This document shows positions 23,914-34,477 of a stretch of 64,000 bases of DNA, one piece after another. Source of the stretch: Biscogniauxia marginata (Eukaryota; Ascomycota; Sordariomycetes; Xylariales; Xylariaceae); assembly GCA_022695795.1 (NCBI GenBank), contig MU404065.1, forward strand, positions 1 to 64,000, read 5' to 3'. The number at the start of each line of letters is the position of its first letter. The first letter of the stretch is position 1. The translations under genes and the position numbers were made by a program. Under the pieces are notes generated by a model. It saw only the letters and a list, made by a program, of their open reading frames with translations, searched no databases and was not told where the DNA came from.

Positions 23914-25260
23914 ATGATCTTAACCTACCGCCGCTTCAGGCGCAAATACCTGCGGCCGACCCTATTTTTCCTTACCTCCCTGTTCCTCATTGATGCCACG
24001 CTCCTCGTGCGGCACCGACCCGACACCTACCGGACGAGCTTAGACTTCGATCGACGATCACCCTCAGACTCAGCGCCGCGAAACACGACCGTCTTCATCG
24101 CCTCGGTGCATCGCAACACGGAAGACATACTTAGGGGGGCGTGGAACGATGCGGTGCTGGACCTTGCCGACTACTTCGGCCCTGCCAATGTCTACGTCTC
24201 GGCCATTGAGTCTGGGTCTCAGGATGGGTCCAAAGACGCATTGACTGAGCTGAAGGCGGCGCTCGACGAGAGGGGCATTTCTAATACGATTCATCTGGGC
24301 ATGACAGTATGGGAGCAGCTCGAGGAGATTGAGACGCGTCCGCCGCCGGGCGAGCGCAAGCCAGGGTGGATATGGAACGTTGTCGAGAACCAATTCGAGA
24401 TGCGCCGGATACCTTACCTTGCCCGGGTGCGCAACCAAGCCATGGAGCCGCTGAAAAAGCTGGAAGAAGAAGGGAGGGCGTTCGACAAAATACTTTGGCT
24501 GAATGATATCGTCTTTGATGTATGACCACTCCCCTCATGATTGAAGTATCCGATTTTGGACATGGTACGAGTTGTCGGTAGTAATGCTAATCGAGACCCC
24601 TAGACTGAGGATATCGTTACCCTCTTCGACACGCGCGGTGGCGAATACGCCGCGGCTTGCTCTATGGACTACAAGGTATCGCCACTGTACTACGATACCT
24701 TCGCTCTGCGCGACGATATGGGCCTAAAGACGGTGTCGCTACATTGGCCGTGGTTTCAGTCGCCGACGTCGCGGGAGTCGGCGCGCCGCAACAAGCCCGT
24801 CCGGGTCAAGTCCTGCTGGAACGGTATCGTGGCTTTCGATGCCGCGCCCTTCTACGCCAACCCGCCGCTCGAGTTCCGCGGCATCGACGACAGCCTGGCG
24901 GACCTGCACCTCGAGGGGTCCGAGTGCTGCCTCATCAACGCGGACAACTATCTGACTCCCGAGAAGGGAGTATGGCTGAACCCTAACGTCCGCGTGGCCT
25001 ACAGCGTCGACGCGTACCAGAAGATCAGGACAAACCGCTTCCCGACTCCCTTCTGGGCGGTGGTCGGTGCATGGATCAATCGCCTGCAGGGCGGGCGCAT
25101 GGCTATCCAGAGCCAGCTCGAGGCACGCGTGGTGCAGACGCGGCTCGAGCAGTGGAAGCTCGAGACGCCCGACGGTGACTTACCACGGTACGAGCCTGGG
25201 GATTTTTGTCTCATAAACGAGATGCAGATCATGTGGTCGAACGGGTGGAAGCATTTGTAG
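23914..25260 (+). CDS. CAP59/CMT1-type alpha-1,3-mannosyltransferase
   Basis: Two exons, 23914-24519 and 24604-25260, with an 84-base intron placed so that ILWLNDIVFD runs into TEDIVTLFDTRGGEYAAAC; 420 residues. An N-terminal basic stretch is followed by one hydrophobic segment (LFFLTSLFLIDATLLV), so this is a type II membrane protein of the Golgi or ER. The family features are TVFIASVHRNTEDIL, VYVSAIESGSQDGSK, the acidic WLND site, and KSCWNGIVAFDA with the late ECCLINADNY. In Cryptococcus the relatives CAP59 and CMT1 act in capsule polysaccharide and mannan synthesis; in ascomycetes the target is generally undefined. The family is confident, the substrate is inferred. Confidence 0.9.
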
Positions 25261-25844
25261 TCAGAGACTTGACTAGAGGGCCACGTGGGAAAAGAAAAGG
25301 GGAAAAGAAAAAAGGGGGACGAAAAAGGAAAACTATAAAATCATTACCTTGAATATACATATACCTCTTATAATTCAGGAATAGCAATGCTTGCAAGCAG
25401 ATTAACCTTTTTCTTTCTAGTTGTAAGATGCCTGTCTCTATGTTTCTCTCGCACAATGCGAGTTGACAGATATACTGCTGCTGCAAGCTGAATAAGTACA
25501 CTTGACTTGAAAGTCCTCTCTAGGCGACACATTCACAAAATACACTACCATGTCTAAATAAAAGTGTAGAAGCAATCCTGGTGGCAAGTCCGTCAAAAAA
25601 AAACGCCGTTGATCATGAACCTCCCTCCTCACTTAGCACCCCCGGGACACAAAACAAGATAATTGTGTTCTCTCCCTTCTTCCTTTAGTTGCCCCATATG
25701 TCCCGCTTATGGTATTCTCTTCCCTGCTTTCTCCATGGCGACCGACCACACACACACACACATGAGGTTTTATCTATTTCGACGCCGGGCCCCCCCCTGC
25801 CTCTCCCCTTCCTGTTTTATTTATTTATCCCCATTTCACGGGCC
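25261..25844. other. Intergenic between convergent mannosyltransferase and PXMP4-like gene
   Basis: 3' regions of two convergent genes. It contains a short CA repeat at about 25747-25761 and homopolymer runs. No gene seen. Confidence 0.6.
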
Positions 25845-26973
25845 TCACTTGTTGTGCCAGAGGAAATTGCGGAGCGAGTCCCACTCGTCGGACTGCTGGT
25901 AGATGTAGGTCATGGAGCCGCGCAGGCTGGGCTGGAGGTCGTCGGGGTGGTGGCGGAAGAGGTGCATGACGAGGGCCCAGGAGAGGGCGGCGAAGGCGGG
26001 CCAGGCGAGGCGGCTGATGCGCGCCGAGGCCGCCGGCTCCGACACGAGCGGCAGGCCGTGGCCCCCCGGCTTGACGGCCAGCCGCGCCAGCGCCAGCACC
26101 ACCCGCGCGAACACGTACACCACGATCTGCTGGTTCACCGACGGTATCTTGCCGCTGCGCCGCGACCGCCCCCCGAACACGACGTACCCGCCCAGCAGGC
26201 CCCCGATGAACTGGTCGTAGTTGCCTGTTTTGAGAAGGAGATGGGGTTGTTAGCCTCTGTGCCTCTTGTTTTCTCTGTCATTTCTCGGAGCTGGTCATTG
26301 TTTTTGAGAGAGAGAAAGTTTTGCCGCTCTTGTTTCACAAGCGTATGTATCCGCGTCGCGCGTGTGAAAATGCTACTCGCTCTCCTATATATATATATAA
26401 CCATCCCCCCTTCTCCTTTCCTCCCCTTCCCTATCCCATCTATCCTCCGACAAAAAAAACCAAAAAAAAAAAAAAAACCCAGAAAAAGGAGGACCCTCTT
26501 ACCTTCCTTCCCCGGCGTGGGTCCGAAGTGCTTCAGCACGTAGCAGGTGAGCTTGTATATGGTGGCGAACTTGGCGAGGTTGCGCGCGTGCGTGCGCGTC
26601 GCGCGGAAGACGAGCCCGGCCTTGTCCCGGAGAGTGCCCGGGCGGAACAGGAACACCATGACGAGCGCGTGCGGGAACCGCACCTTCGCCCCGTACACGG
26701 CGCCATTGCGCGCCGCCTTGGCCACCGCCAGGAGGTCGTGGTTCGCCGGGTCGAGGATCGTGCGCTCGAGGGCGGCCTATTTGTTTTCAAGTCGAGAGCG
26801 GGTAGGTTTTTAGTAATAGTTTTTTTTTTTTTTTTTTGTTCTCTTTCTGTGTTTGGGAAGCAAGGCTGGCGATTTTGATTTCGCGACGGTAGGGGAGGAA
26901 ATAACTATAGTTGGTTGTTGTGGTTGTGGTTGCGCACCTTGATGACCTCGAACTTCTCCAGCGCGGCCTCCAT
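25845..26973 (-). CDS. Peroxisomal membrane protein 4 (PXMP4/PMP24, Tim17/22 superfamily)
   Basis: Three exons on the minus strand: 26973-26938 (36 bases, MEAALEKFEVIK), 26776-26503 and 26224-25845; 229 residues. The match to PXMP4 is clear: LDPANHDLLAVAKAARNGAV then YGAKVRFPHALVMVFLFR, TRTHARNLAKFATIYK, NYDQFIGGLLGGYVVFG and NQQIVVYVFARVVLALARL. The protein is a multi-pass peroxisomal membrane protein; its biochemical role is poorly defined. The Gly-rich hydrophobic segments are typical of the Tim17/22 fold. The introns are long for this locus (161 and 278 bases) and hold simple sequence: A and T homopolymers and a short TA repeat. The C terminus DSLRNFLWHNK fits the family. The first tiny exon is supported by the conserved MEAALEKFE and a good GTGCGC donor. 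Confidence 0.9.
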
Positions 26974-28540
26974 GATGCCTCGGCTAATTCTGGATTCGAA
27001 AGGAGTGACGATCGGTCGTTCGTTCGATCGGTTCGGTCGGTACCGCGGTGGAATGAATTACAAGAAAAGGGGGGGGGGGGACAAACGTTACCGGATCATT
27101 GATAAATCTATTTAAAAATAAAAATACAACAAATTCACAATAGTCGGAACAATTAGCAGAGCGTGGAAAAGTATGTAGGTGGTAAGAAGTTGTTGTTGGT
27201 TGTAAGGGAACGGAGAGGAACGAATTCGGATTGTCCCAACTCCCCTGGTAGATTGCCAGGTTAGGTGGTACTTTAGCGCCCATGGGATGACTGCATTGGC
27301 CGGCCATCGTCGGTATCGGCATGTGTTTCTACACTAATCTGTATCTCGGCTCAAACAAATAAATCTGGGGAAATCGGGTCAAGGGTGCATTAGTGGGGCA
27401 TTGATTCCCCATTTGCAAGCGCTATGACGCACCTCCTTGTCGGCTTGTCTTGCATGTGACATTCCTTATATGTGTAGACTTAGGTACATACGTAGCAGCA
27501 GCCGGGACTTGACAACCTCGTATGGTATATGTCTTCCACAAATATTTAGCCCGTAGCGGCCCGGATTTAAAAAAAAAATAAAGATAAAAAAGAGTTGCAA
27601 CCCCCCTCCCGGAAAGTCAAATATCAGTTAGTACATGGATAAAGCAATGATTGCGGCTCTGCCTAGGTACTTGATGTTGCATAGATAAGTTCTATATAGC
27701 ACATGGGATGGGATAAATAAAGTCTACATCAGTGAAAATTCTAGTAGAAAAGCCCTAAATCAACTATAAACTTAATAGAGGAACGAATATGTTTAAAATG
27801 CACTTGTAAAAAATGGGTTGTTTATTATTAGTGAGCACCTACAATACATACCAAGCGGTTTCTTTAAGAAGTTTTTATAGTTGAAACAATGCTTAGAGCC
27901 GCTCCGTTGCACTAGGTACATTATCATTATGTCAGGAGTAGATGGCAATCATTACACTATTCACCTGGGCAAAGGGTATGGAGATGCCTCAACCAGGTCA
28001 TATTGATTCATCTAGGAGGAAACGAGCTGGGGAAGGCACATGAGTCAATTATAGCCTAGCCCGACCCCAACATGTACTTAATTAGCAGAAACTCCAACGC
28101 CACCCCCCCTGAAACAACGAAATGTCCTCACGGTCTCCTCCACTGCGCAGCGAGCTCAGCCAGACTTCACTACAAGTCTTAAGGCTCTCGAGCGCCTTAT
28201 TTTCTCGCTCATATCTCCTCTCCTTCCTCCGGGAAAAAGAAAAAAAAAAGAAAAACAAGGATGTGTGTCGTTGTTGTGTCGCTCGAGCATTACAGCTCGG
28301 ACTCTTAACGAACCATATACTCTTACTAATATGGCGTAAACTGCGCCGGTGGCACAACATCTTCGGGATACATGCCTTACTTCGTGACAAGTAATGAAAA
28401 GTGACGGGTGATTGATATTTTTTTTGGACGTTTTCTTGTTTTCTTTCTTCGCGTACCTCTCCAGTCAACCACGCAATAGGAGTGCGGGGCATCCTTTGGC
28501 TAATGAGAGCCTATACCCATCACATGCTATACATGGTTGA
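26974..28540. other. Intergenic, no supported gene
   Basis: About 1.6 kb. The first part is the promoter and 5' leader of the PXMP4-like gene. The rest is AT-rich with scattered TAGGTAC words. An open minus-strand stretch (28082-28492) is Ser/Arg-rich with a long Phe run and is not convincing. Confidence 0.5.
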
Positions 28541-29926
28541 TCATAGCTGTTCACGCGGGTAGACATTGCTATAGTGCGCTGTCGCTGCCAGCCTGGCCTG
28601 ATGAAGCCGGTCCAAAGCCCTGCGATTATTTTCCTCCCGAAGTCTGGTTTCTCTAAGTTCGTTCATCCGAGTTTGAACTCGGGCAAGGTAGGCTAGCTGT
28701 ATTGCATTTCTCTCATTATCCTGGCGTCTGACCTCCTGCCGGAGAAGCTCGTTCTGGGGATGCCATTCTGGGTGAATCGGGTGCTGCCCTCTATCGCGAT
28801 TGGGCCCGTGTGCAGCCTCTTCGAACCGAAACTGACGCTGTGCCAAGAAAGATTCTCTCGTGTTTTCTGTGCTACCTTGCCCCGGCCCGGTCGTCTCATC
28901 ATCTTTTGGACTATGTGGTGATTGGGCTGGGGATTCAGATCCAGGCTGCTCGTTACTTTCACCCCTGGAACGTAGATTCGGAATGGGGTCTCCAGGAGTG
29001 TAAGATCTCAAGGAGGGATTAGCTAGTGGTTGTGTAGTCCTCGCTCGATGATCAATCAGGTGATTAAAAGGACCGATGTGAGAATTCCGCCAATCCATGT
29101 ATCCAGGTTGAGCCTGAGCCATTCGATTATTTTGTTCTTGCTCTCTCATCCGTATGGCAAATTCCATTTCGTCAATAGGTTGTAGAGCTATCCCATGAGA
29201 GGGATTATACCGTGGGTATGCAGATGAATTGTCGAACTGCGGCGGAGACGTAGTTCTTCCGATGGGTCCGTTAGGAGCTGGAGGATTCTGATTTTGAGCT
29301 GCCGGGTTGACGCGAGATACACTGGATGGTTCAGGGTTGTATAGAAACGTTCGGTATCCCGGGTTTTGGTCCTGCAATTCAAATTGAAGTTGATTAAAGA
29401 CAATAGTCCCGTCAGCCCCACGAGATTGAACAGGAGCAATAGGTATATGCGAATTCGCATGCCGGTTGACCCTCTGCAAGGGTGCAGGTAGAGGGTGAGC
29501 ATTGGCGGGATCAAAATGGACATTAGTCGGATCACATCTTTCGCATAGCTGAGGCACCTTGTTGGAGGCTGGCAGAAGTGTGCGGATGTTGAAGCCATCA
29601 CTACTGGGTAGCTTGTGGGCACGCCACATATGGCGGCAACGGTTGTGAATCATATGCTTTCTGCAGCTGGGGCAGGCGGGATAGGGAAAAGTAGAGCGAA
29701 ACCAGGTTTGGATGCAGTCGTAGCCGAACAAGTGCCCACATGGAAGACAGGCCCAGGCATGATTGCTGTCGTCCTCGCGCTGGAAGATGGCAAGTGGCTC
29801 GCGACAGATGGCGCAGTCGACCGAGCAGGATTCCTCGGGGAGAGGATTACCATCCTTATCGAGATGCGTTAGGATTTCGGGGAGGTAGTTGTCCCGTAGC
29901 CGGTCAATTTTCGGCTGTGCGGCCAT
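28541..29926 (-). CDS. RING-type zinc-finger protein with extra C-terminal zinc motif (RING protein A)
   Basis: Single exon, 461 residues from MAAQPKIDRL. The frame is open upstream to 30076, but that part is a Thr/His-rich translation of leader-like sequence, so I prefer the later ATG. The RING-like finger is at residues 38-88: C38-x2-C41 ... C63-G-H65-LF-G68-YD-C71 ... C85-x2-C88. The position usually taken by the fifth ligand (Cys or His) is Gly68. It is followed by C97-R-H99-M-x3-H104 and then VPQLCERC (C128, C131), a possible second zinc site. The remaining 330 residues are Pro/Asn/Gln/Arg-rich and low in complexity, ending in an Arg/Glu-rich helix (about 400-450). It is probably an E3 ubiquitin ligase or a derivative; the substrate is unknown. 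A paralogue-like gene with the same order of motifs lies at 32591. Confidence 0.8.
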   Translation of the reverse strand: MAAQPKIDRLRDNYLPEILTHLDKDGNPLPEESCSVDCAICREPLAIFQREDDSNHAWACLPCGHLFGYDCIQTWFRSTFPYPACPSCRKHMIHNRCRHMWRAHKLPSSDGFNIRTLLPASNKVPQLCERCDPTNVHFDPANAHPLPAPLQRVNRHANSHIPIAPVQSRGADGTIVFNQLQFELQDQNPGYRTFLYNPEPSSVSRVNPAAQNQNPPAPNGPIGRTTSPPQFDNSSAYPRYNPSHGIALQPIDEMEFAIRMREQEQNNRMAQAQPGYMDWRNSHIGPFNHLIDHRARTTQPLANPSLRSYTPGDPIPNLRSRGESNEQPGSESPAQSPHSPKDDETTGPGQGSTENTRESFLAQRQFRFEEAAHGPNRDRGQHPIHPEWHPQNELLRQEVRRQDNERNAIQLAYLARVQTRMNELRETRLREENNRRALDRLHQARLAATAHYSNVYPREQL

Positions 29927-32590
29927 CTTGGTGTCGAATGACAAGTAGCTTGTTACTCCTAGTACGTGCCTCTGGAGAAAAGAGTGTGTGGTGAAGTGGT
30001 GTGGATGGGTAGAGAGTGTGGGAGTGAGAAAAAAGTGTGTGATGGTTGGCCTCGTTGTTTTCTCCTCGAAGAACAAGAAGGAAGAGAATGAAAAAGAAGG
30101 GCTGTAACGAGTGAGGTGATTTTGTCTGGGAGCCGCAAGGGTGCAGAATCCAAGGTACTAAAGGTAGGGAGCTTGTGGAAGTACCTAGGAGGTAAGGTAT
30201 TTAAGCCTTCCTGCTTATATGTAATTCGCATTGAGCTTTGTACTTACCTGTGCACCTGCATCCTATTGGCCTATGGGTTGATTGAGAAGTATTGTTCTTT
30301 CCAAGGCCATACAACAATGGAGCCAGCAATTTTTATTTTTATTATGCCGTGAATGGTGTTTGCGCGTGTGTTTGTGTCTGTGTCTAGACAACAAAGGGGA
30401 TAAGATAAATTCATCCTCGACACCGGAGAAATAGACCCTTCTAGCCAACCAAAATTATGGCGTAATGCATAGATAATGTCGACGAGCGTCTGCCCATTTA
30501 GATAGGGAATTTGTCTACCGAGAAGTCCATACCTCTTAATACTACTTCCTAGTAAATAGAATTACAAAAGTTACTTCTCATCTGCATTTATTATACACTT
30601 TTCTCTGGTCTCTTAGAGACCCGGGAAGCACTTTATGTAAACCTTATGAGGCTCTGTTACCATATATTAGAAATAGGGGTAGATGACAAGCCACATACTT
30701 TTCTGCATAACTTCAAACACCCACAAATGCCAGAGAAGTAACCGGCAGATGGTTAGGAAAAGAACATTGCTAGCCCAAACCCTCGCGCGAATGACGAATA
30801 AAAACTAGAGTCAGGCATCTATGAGGTGTCATTTCAAGGTTAAAGCTCTACCAATGGCACGCCCATAACAGTGATTCTGAGGCTTGTGCCCACGCTAGGT
30901 GACGGGGGAGGAGATAAACGAATATCAACTCTGCCCAGCTTCAAATACCCAGCATCACCGTCGGGGAGTGTGGCTCTTTAACTACCATTAAAAAGTCCTT
31001 AGATGAATTCACGAAGGATGCATTGGCTTATATTTCCACTCGAAATGTACATCAGCTGGCTCACACGAATACTTTCCATTGATGAAAATGTTTATAGATG
31101 ATGCCAAAAGTCGAAATAACAGCCATACAAAATCCCTTTTCTAGGAAACCTCTCATAAGCCATGCACGAGTTCCTAGAACTCAGCTTCCCCGGATCGAGG
31201 GTATAATACAACACAGTATGCTCCCCGACATCTCGTGCGCCAATGCCGCCTGGGCGCCCTCTAAACCAGCACTACTAGCCGCGCGGTCTACTCCTCGAAG
31301 CTGATCATCCGCAGCTGCACATTATCCTCCACTTCCAGACACCCCTTGATGTTTCTGACAGGAATCTTCCTCTCCCACACAGTGATACCGAAACATAGTG
31401 CCCTCTCCTCCACCCTCATAAGTTGCCACAACAATCCCGTGCGCCGCCCCCAACGGGCACGGAATCAACTCCAAGCTTGGACGGACTGCCTACCTGCTTC
31501 ATGCTTCCCTCGCAGACAGAGCCGACCAGAAGGATTTCTTACGTTTCTTGTTCGGTCACTATAGGTACTAAAGTGGTGCTTCATGATGTTAGGTAAAAGA
31601 GAGGCAGTGTGATAGGGCACCCGCATATTGAGATACGGTCTCAAATCTGACCTTCTAGTCCTTCTCTAGGGAGACTTTACTCTCTTATATACACCTATAC
31701 ACATTAAATTGGCTAGAGCCACTATATCCGATAAAATCCTGACAGGCGCAAAACTTATTCCTCCCCTAGATTAACAACAGCGCCAACATAGAAGACATAG
31801 CATATGTAGGTGCTCACGGGGTTGAAGGGCCGATGCAACTATGACGAAGAAAGGGGGTCTTGGACATAAGCATCTAAGCATTGGGCTCCAAGTGTGACAG
31901 TGACACGAGGCATCAGGTACTGCAGGAGGGTATGCTAAGTAAAGGTTGAGGTAGGTGAAAATGCGGTTTCTAAAATTGAACCCTTCTAGATATACATATA
32001 AAGTCAAGGTATAAAAGTGCAGGCACCAGAGTGCTATGTTGCCAAATTAATAATGGTACAAGATACATGTAGCATGAGACAAAGAATAAAAACCCAAGCC
32101 AGTCACCATTGATCAAAGAGCATTGTCGTTCTGTTCACTTACTGATATGGTGTTTGGTTACAACCAGACAGCTCTAGCAGACCCGCAGAGAAGATTAATA
32201 AGAATAATGTCATCCCTCGCACTCTCCGTTCTAAGTCAAGAGGGCTCGGTAATAGTTTAGCATCTTTTGGTGGGAGAAACTGGGTAAACATAATAGATCA
32301 ACTAAGGTTCTTGTCTTTCATATTTCCTCTTTGTGAATAATTCCTTGTTTGCTAACAACCCAATTGTTCTTCATTGTCTCTAAACAATGCCTTAGCAAGA
32401 TTTAGGGTTCTATAAGAGTAAATCGCTGCCACTAGCAAAAATGGAAAATTTCTTGTCCCTATCACATTTGTTTGTGTTGATCGCAAATATCGCAAATTAC
32501 CTTCCGTGAAGTAGAAGAAAATCGTGTTTTTTTCTTTCGAAAAGAAACCATTCGTCTTCCACTCCACGGAAATCTTCACAGGCTGAAAGC
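29927..32590. other. Intergenic, gene-poor 2.7 kb
   Basis: Between the divergent RING genes A and B, so both promoters lie here. It is AT-rich with small open stretches only. A 59-codon minus-strand frame ending at 31288 has a coding look but starts nowhere sensible and matches nothing I know. Confidence 0.5.
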
Positions 32591-33418
32591 ATGGAGGCTG
32601 CTCAGATCAAGAATCACATTGATATCATTGAAAACCTGCCATGTTTCGATGCTTTCGGCAACGTCGTCCCAAGAAACCGGCACCCTGTCTATACGCCTCA
32701 CATGCACCGAGAGTCGCCCCCCGGCGTGCCTCAGGGTTGCTACAATGGAGTCGTAGACGGCCCGCCCCCGGGTCTTGTAAGGGTTTCCCTTCCAACTCCT
32801 GCCCCAATTCGCCGGATCACTAACAATGATGTTTCGTTGTTCAGCGACATCGTCCCGTATTTCCAGACGGGCATCGACGAGAATGGCTGTCCAGTCTCGA
32901 TCGACCTGACGTGTCAGATCTGCAGCTGCAGGAGGCTCGAGATGCCAGGGCACGTAGCACCAACTGAGCCGAGTGAGATGGAACAACTAGCGGTGCTCCC
33001 CTGCGGTCATATGTTCGGCATGGGTTGCATCGAAACATGGACCAATACACAGGAGGAAGCGGGCGAGGAGCCGTCCTGTCCAATGTGTCGCTTTTCGCTC
33101 TACTACCACGACGGGGACTGCGGGCACATGATCTCTGTGCACCCTTACGACGGCTCGTGGAGTCGGCATCGTCAGGTACCGCTCACGCTGCCGGAAGGCG
33201 GCTTCGTTCCGAGAGTATGTGAGTTTTGTGCCTTGGATCAGATTTCAAAATGCGTTCGGCATATCAACAACATTGTATTCCCTACTTCTCCGGTCGGTAA
33301 CTTCAGGCCCGGTCTCGGAGCCCAAGGTCCTAGTATTATGAGGAGACAAGCCGTGGAACTTAGGAATTATGTCTACAATATGCATGAGTGGAGCCAGACA
33401 CAGTATCTCCGCTGGTAA
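32591..33418 (+). CDS. RING-type zinc-finger protein with extra C-terminal zinc motif (RING protein B)
   Basis: Single exon, 275 residues, start in the context AGCATGGAG. The RING-like finger is at residues 108-166: C108-x2-C111 ... C138-G-H140-MF-G143-MG-C146 ... C163-x2-C166. As in the gene at 28541, the fifth zinc ligand position is Gly. Then come C177-G-H179-M-x3-H184 and VPRVCEFC (C210, C213), with spacings (11, 5 and 26) close to those of protein A (9, 5 and 24). The N-terminal 100 residues are Pro-rich and unrecognised. The stop codon overlaps a possible splice donor (CTGGTAAGG), so a further 3' exon is conceivable. It is probably a ubiquitin-ligase-like protein; the substrate is unknown. 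Confidence 0.75.
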   Translation: MEAAQIKNHIDIIENLPCFDAFGNVVPRNRHPVYTPHMHRESPPGVPQGCYNGVVDGPPPGLVRVSLPTPAPIRRITNNDVSLFSDIVPYFQTGIDENGCPVSIDLTCQICSCRRLEMPGHVAPTEPSEMEQLAVLPCGHMFGMGCIETWTNTQEEAGEEPSCPMCRFSLYYHDGDCGHMISVHPYDGSWSRHRQVPLTLPEGGFVPRVCEFCALDQISKCVRHINNIVFPTSPVGNFRPGLGAQGPSIMRRQAVELRNYVYNMHEWSQTQYLRW

Positions 33419-34477
33419 GGTGAGTCTGATTTTGATTGAAGCCGGTAAGTGCTATAATAGCCCGGAAGGTGGTAATGTTCCCTGTATGGTTTGTTTTTTG
33501 CTATTGTTTTTAGCGTTTGTTTAAAAAAAGAATTTTAGAATGTATCTGTTTTCCATGTTTGTTCTTCGCGATGACACATGTAACGAGTATTGAACCGTGA
33601 CGAATTATGTTAGCGAATCACATCCATTTAACAAACACATTCAGAATAAGAATAGGGGGTTTCTCTTCCATTTTTAGTAGAAACCGATAAGAGAACCCTT
33701 GACCCGGGTTCTCTCTCTAAAACTAATCCATTATTAAGTAATGCTAGTAAAAAATGGTTAATATGAACGGGACAACTCTTAGCATTTCTACCATCTTCTT
33801 GTATTTTGGCTCATCACGAAGTAGAGCCTTAATGCCTCTTGGGTATGATTAACTTGGTCAAGAGATGTCAAACGGCACAAGTCAAGCCGATACGCATGTC
33901 TTCTCCACATTCCCCCACAAAAACGGGCCCGCCTTGTTCGGTCTCTCAAGGATCCACCCCGCCGTTGATGAGGCCGGTCCGGATGTTCGGCTGGCCGGTA
34001 GAACTGTGGGCTATATGGAAGTGGCGGCTTCAAGACGGGTAAGACGATTTCTCCCACGCCGGCCATACAAGTCAAAATTTAATGGCAAGGTAATTTGTTC
34101 ATACAGTATCTGTTAATAGTAACAAAGAGCATTTGTTAGTAAACTAATTTCATTTACTAGTTTTAAGCATACAAGATTGTTTCAACAAAGTTTTCATAGA
34201 GAGGACTTCACAATATGTAGGAGGCTAAGATTATGAAGTGTGCAGTCGTCCAAAGAATGACGAAAAGAAATTATCCAATTAACATGTACCCTATAAATAT
34301 ATAACAACATTCCTTTAGAATTAGCCATTATAGACCGTAAAACTCTATAAAAGGGTATCCAGAAGAAAGTGGGAAGAAGCGCGGGCTTAGTCCATCAAGG
34401 ATGACCCCTGAAATAAGCTCAAAAACGAAGAGACAAAGGCGCGATCAGTCATCGACGAGCACGGTAAAGAACTAATC
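33419..34477. other. Intergenic, no supported gene
   Basis: About 1 kb between convergent genes (RING protein B and the GT4 glycosyltransferase). AT-rich, with small overlapping open stretches at 33788-34116 that are not convincing. Confidence 0.55.

Noticed and set aside
25689..26543. 284-codon plus-strand frame over the PXMP4-like gene
   Set aside because: Antisense shadow; runs through two exons and an intron of the supported minus-strand gene.
29927..30076. 50-residue N-terminal extension of RING protein A
   Set aside because: Thr/His/Phe-rich translation of pyrimidine-rich leader sequence; the later ATG is better.
31288..31464. 59-codon minus-strand stretch reading VWERKIPVRNIKGCLEVEDN near its end
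   Set aside because: Looks protein-like but has no start, no clear splice partner and no recognised family; too short to call.
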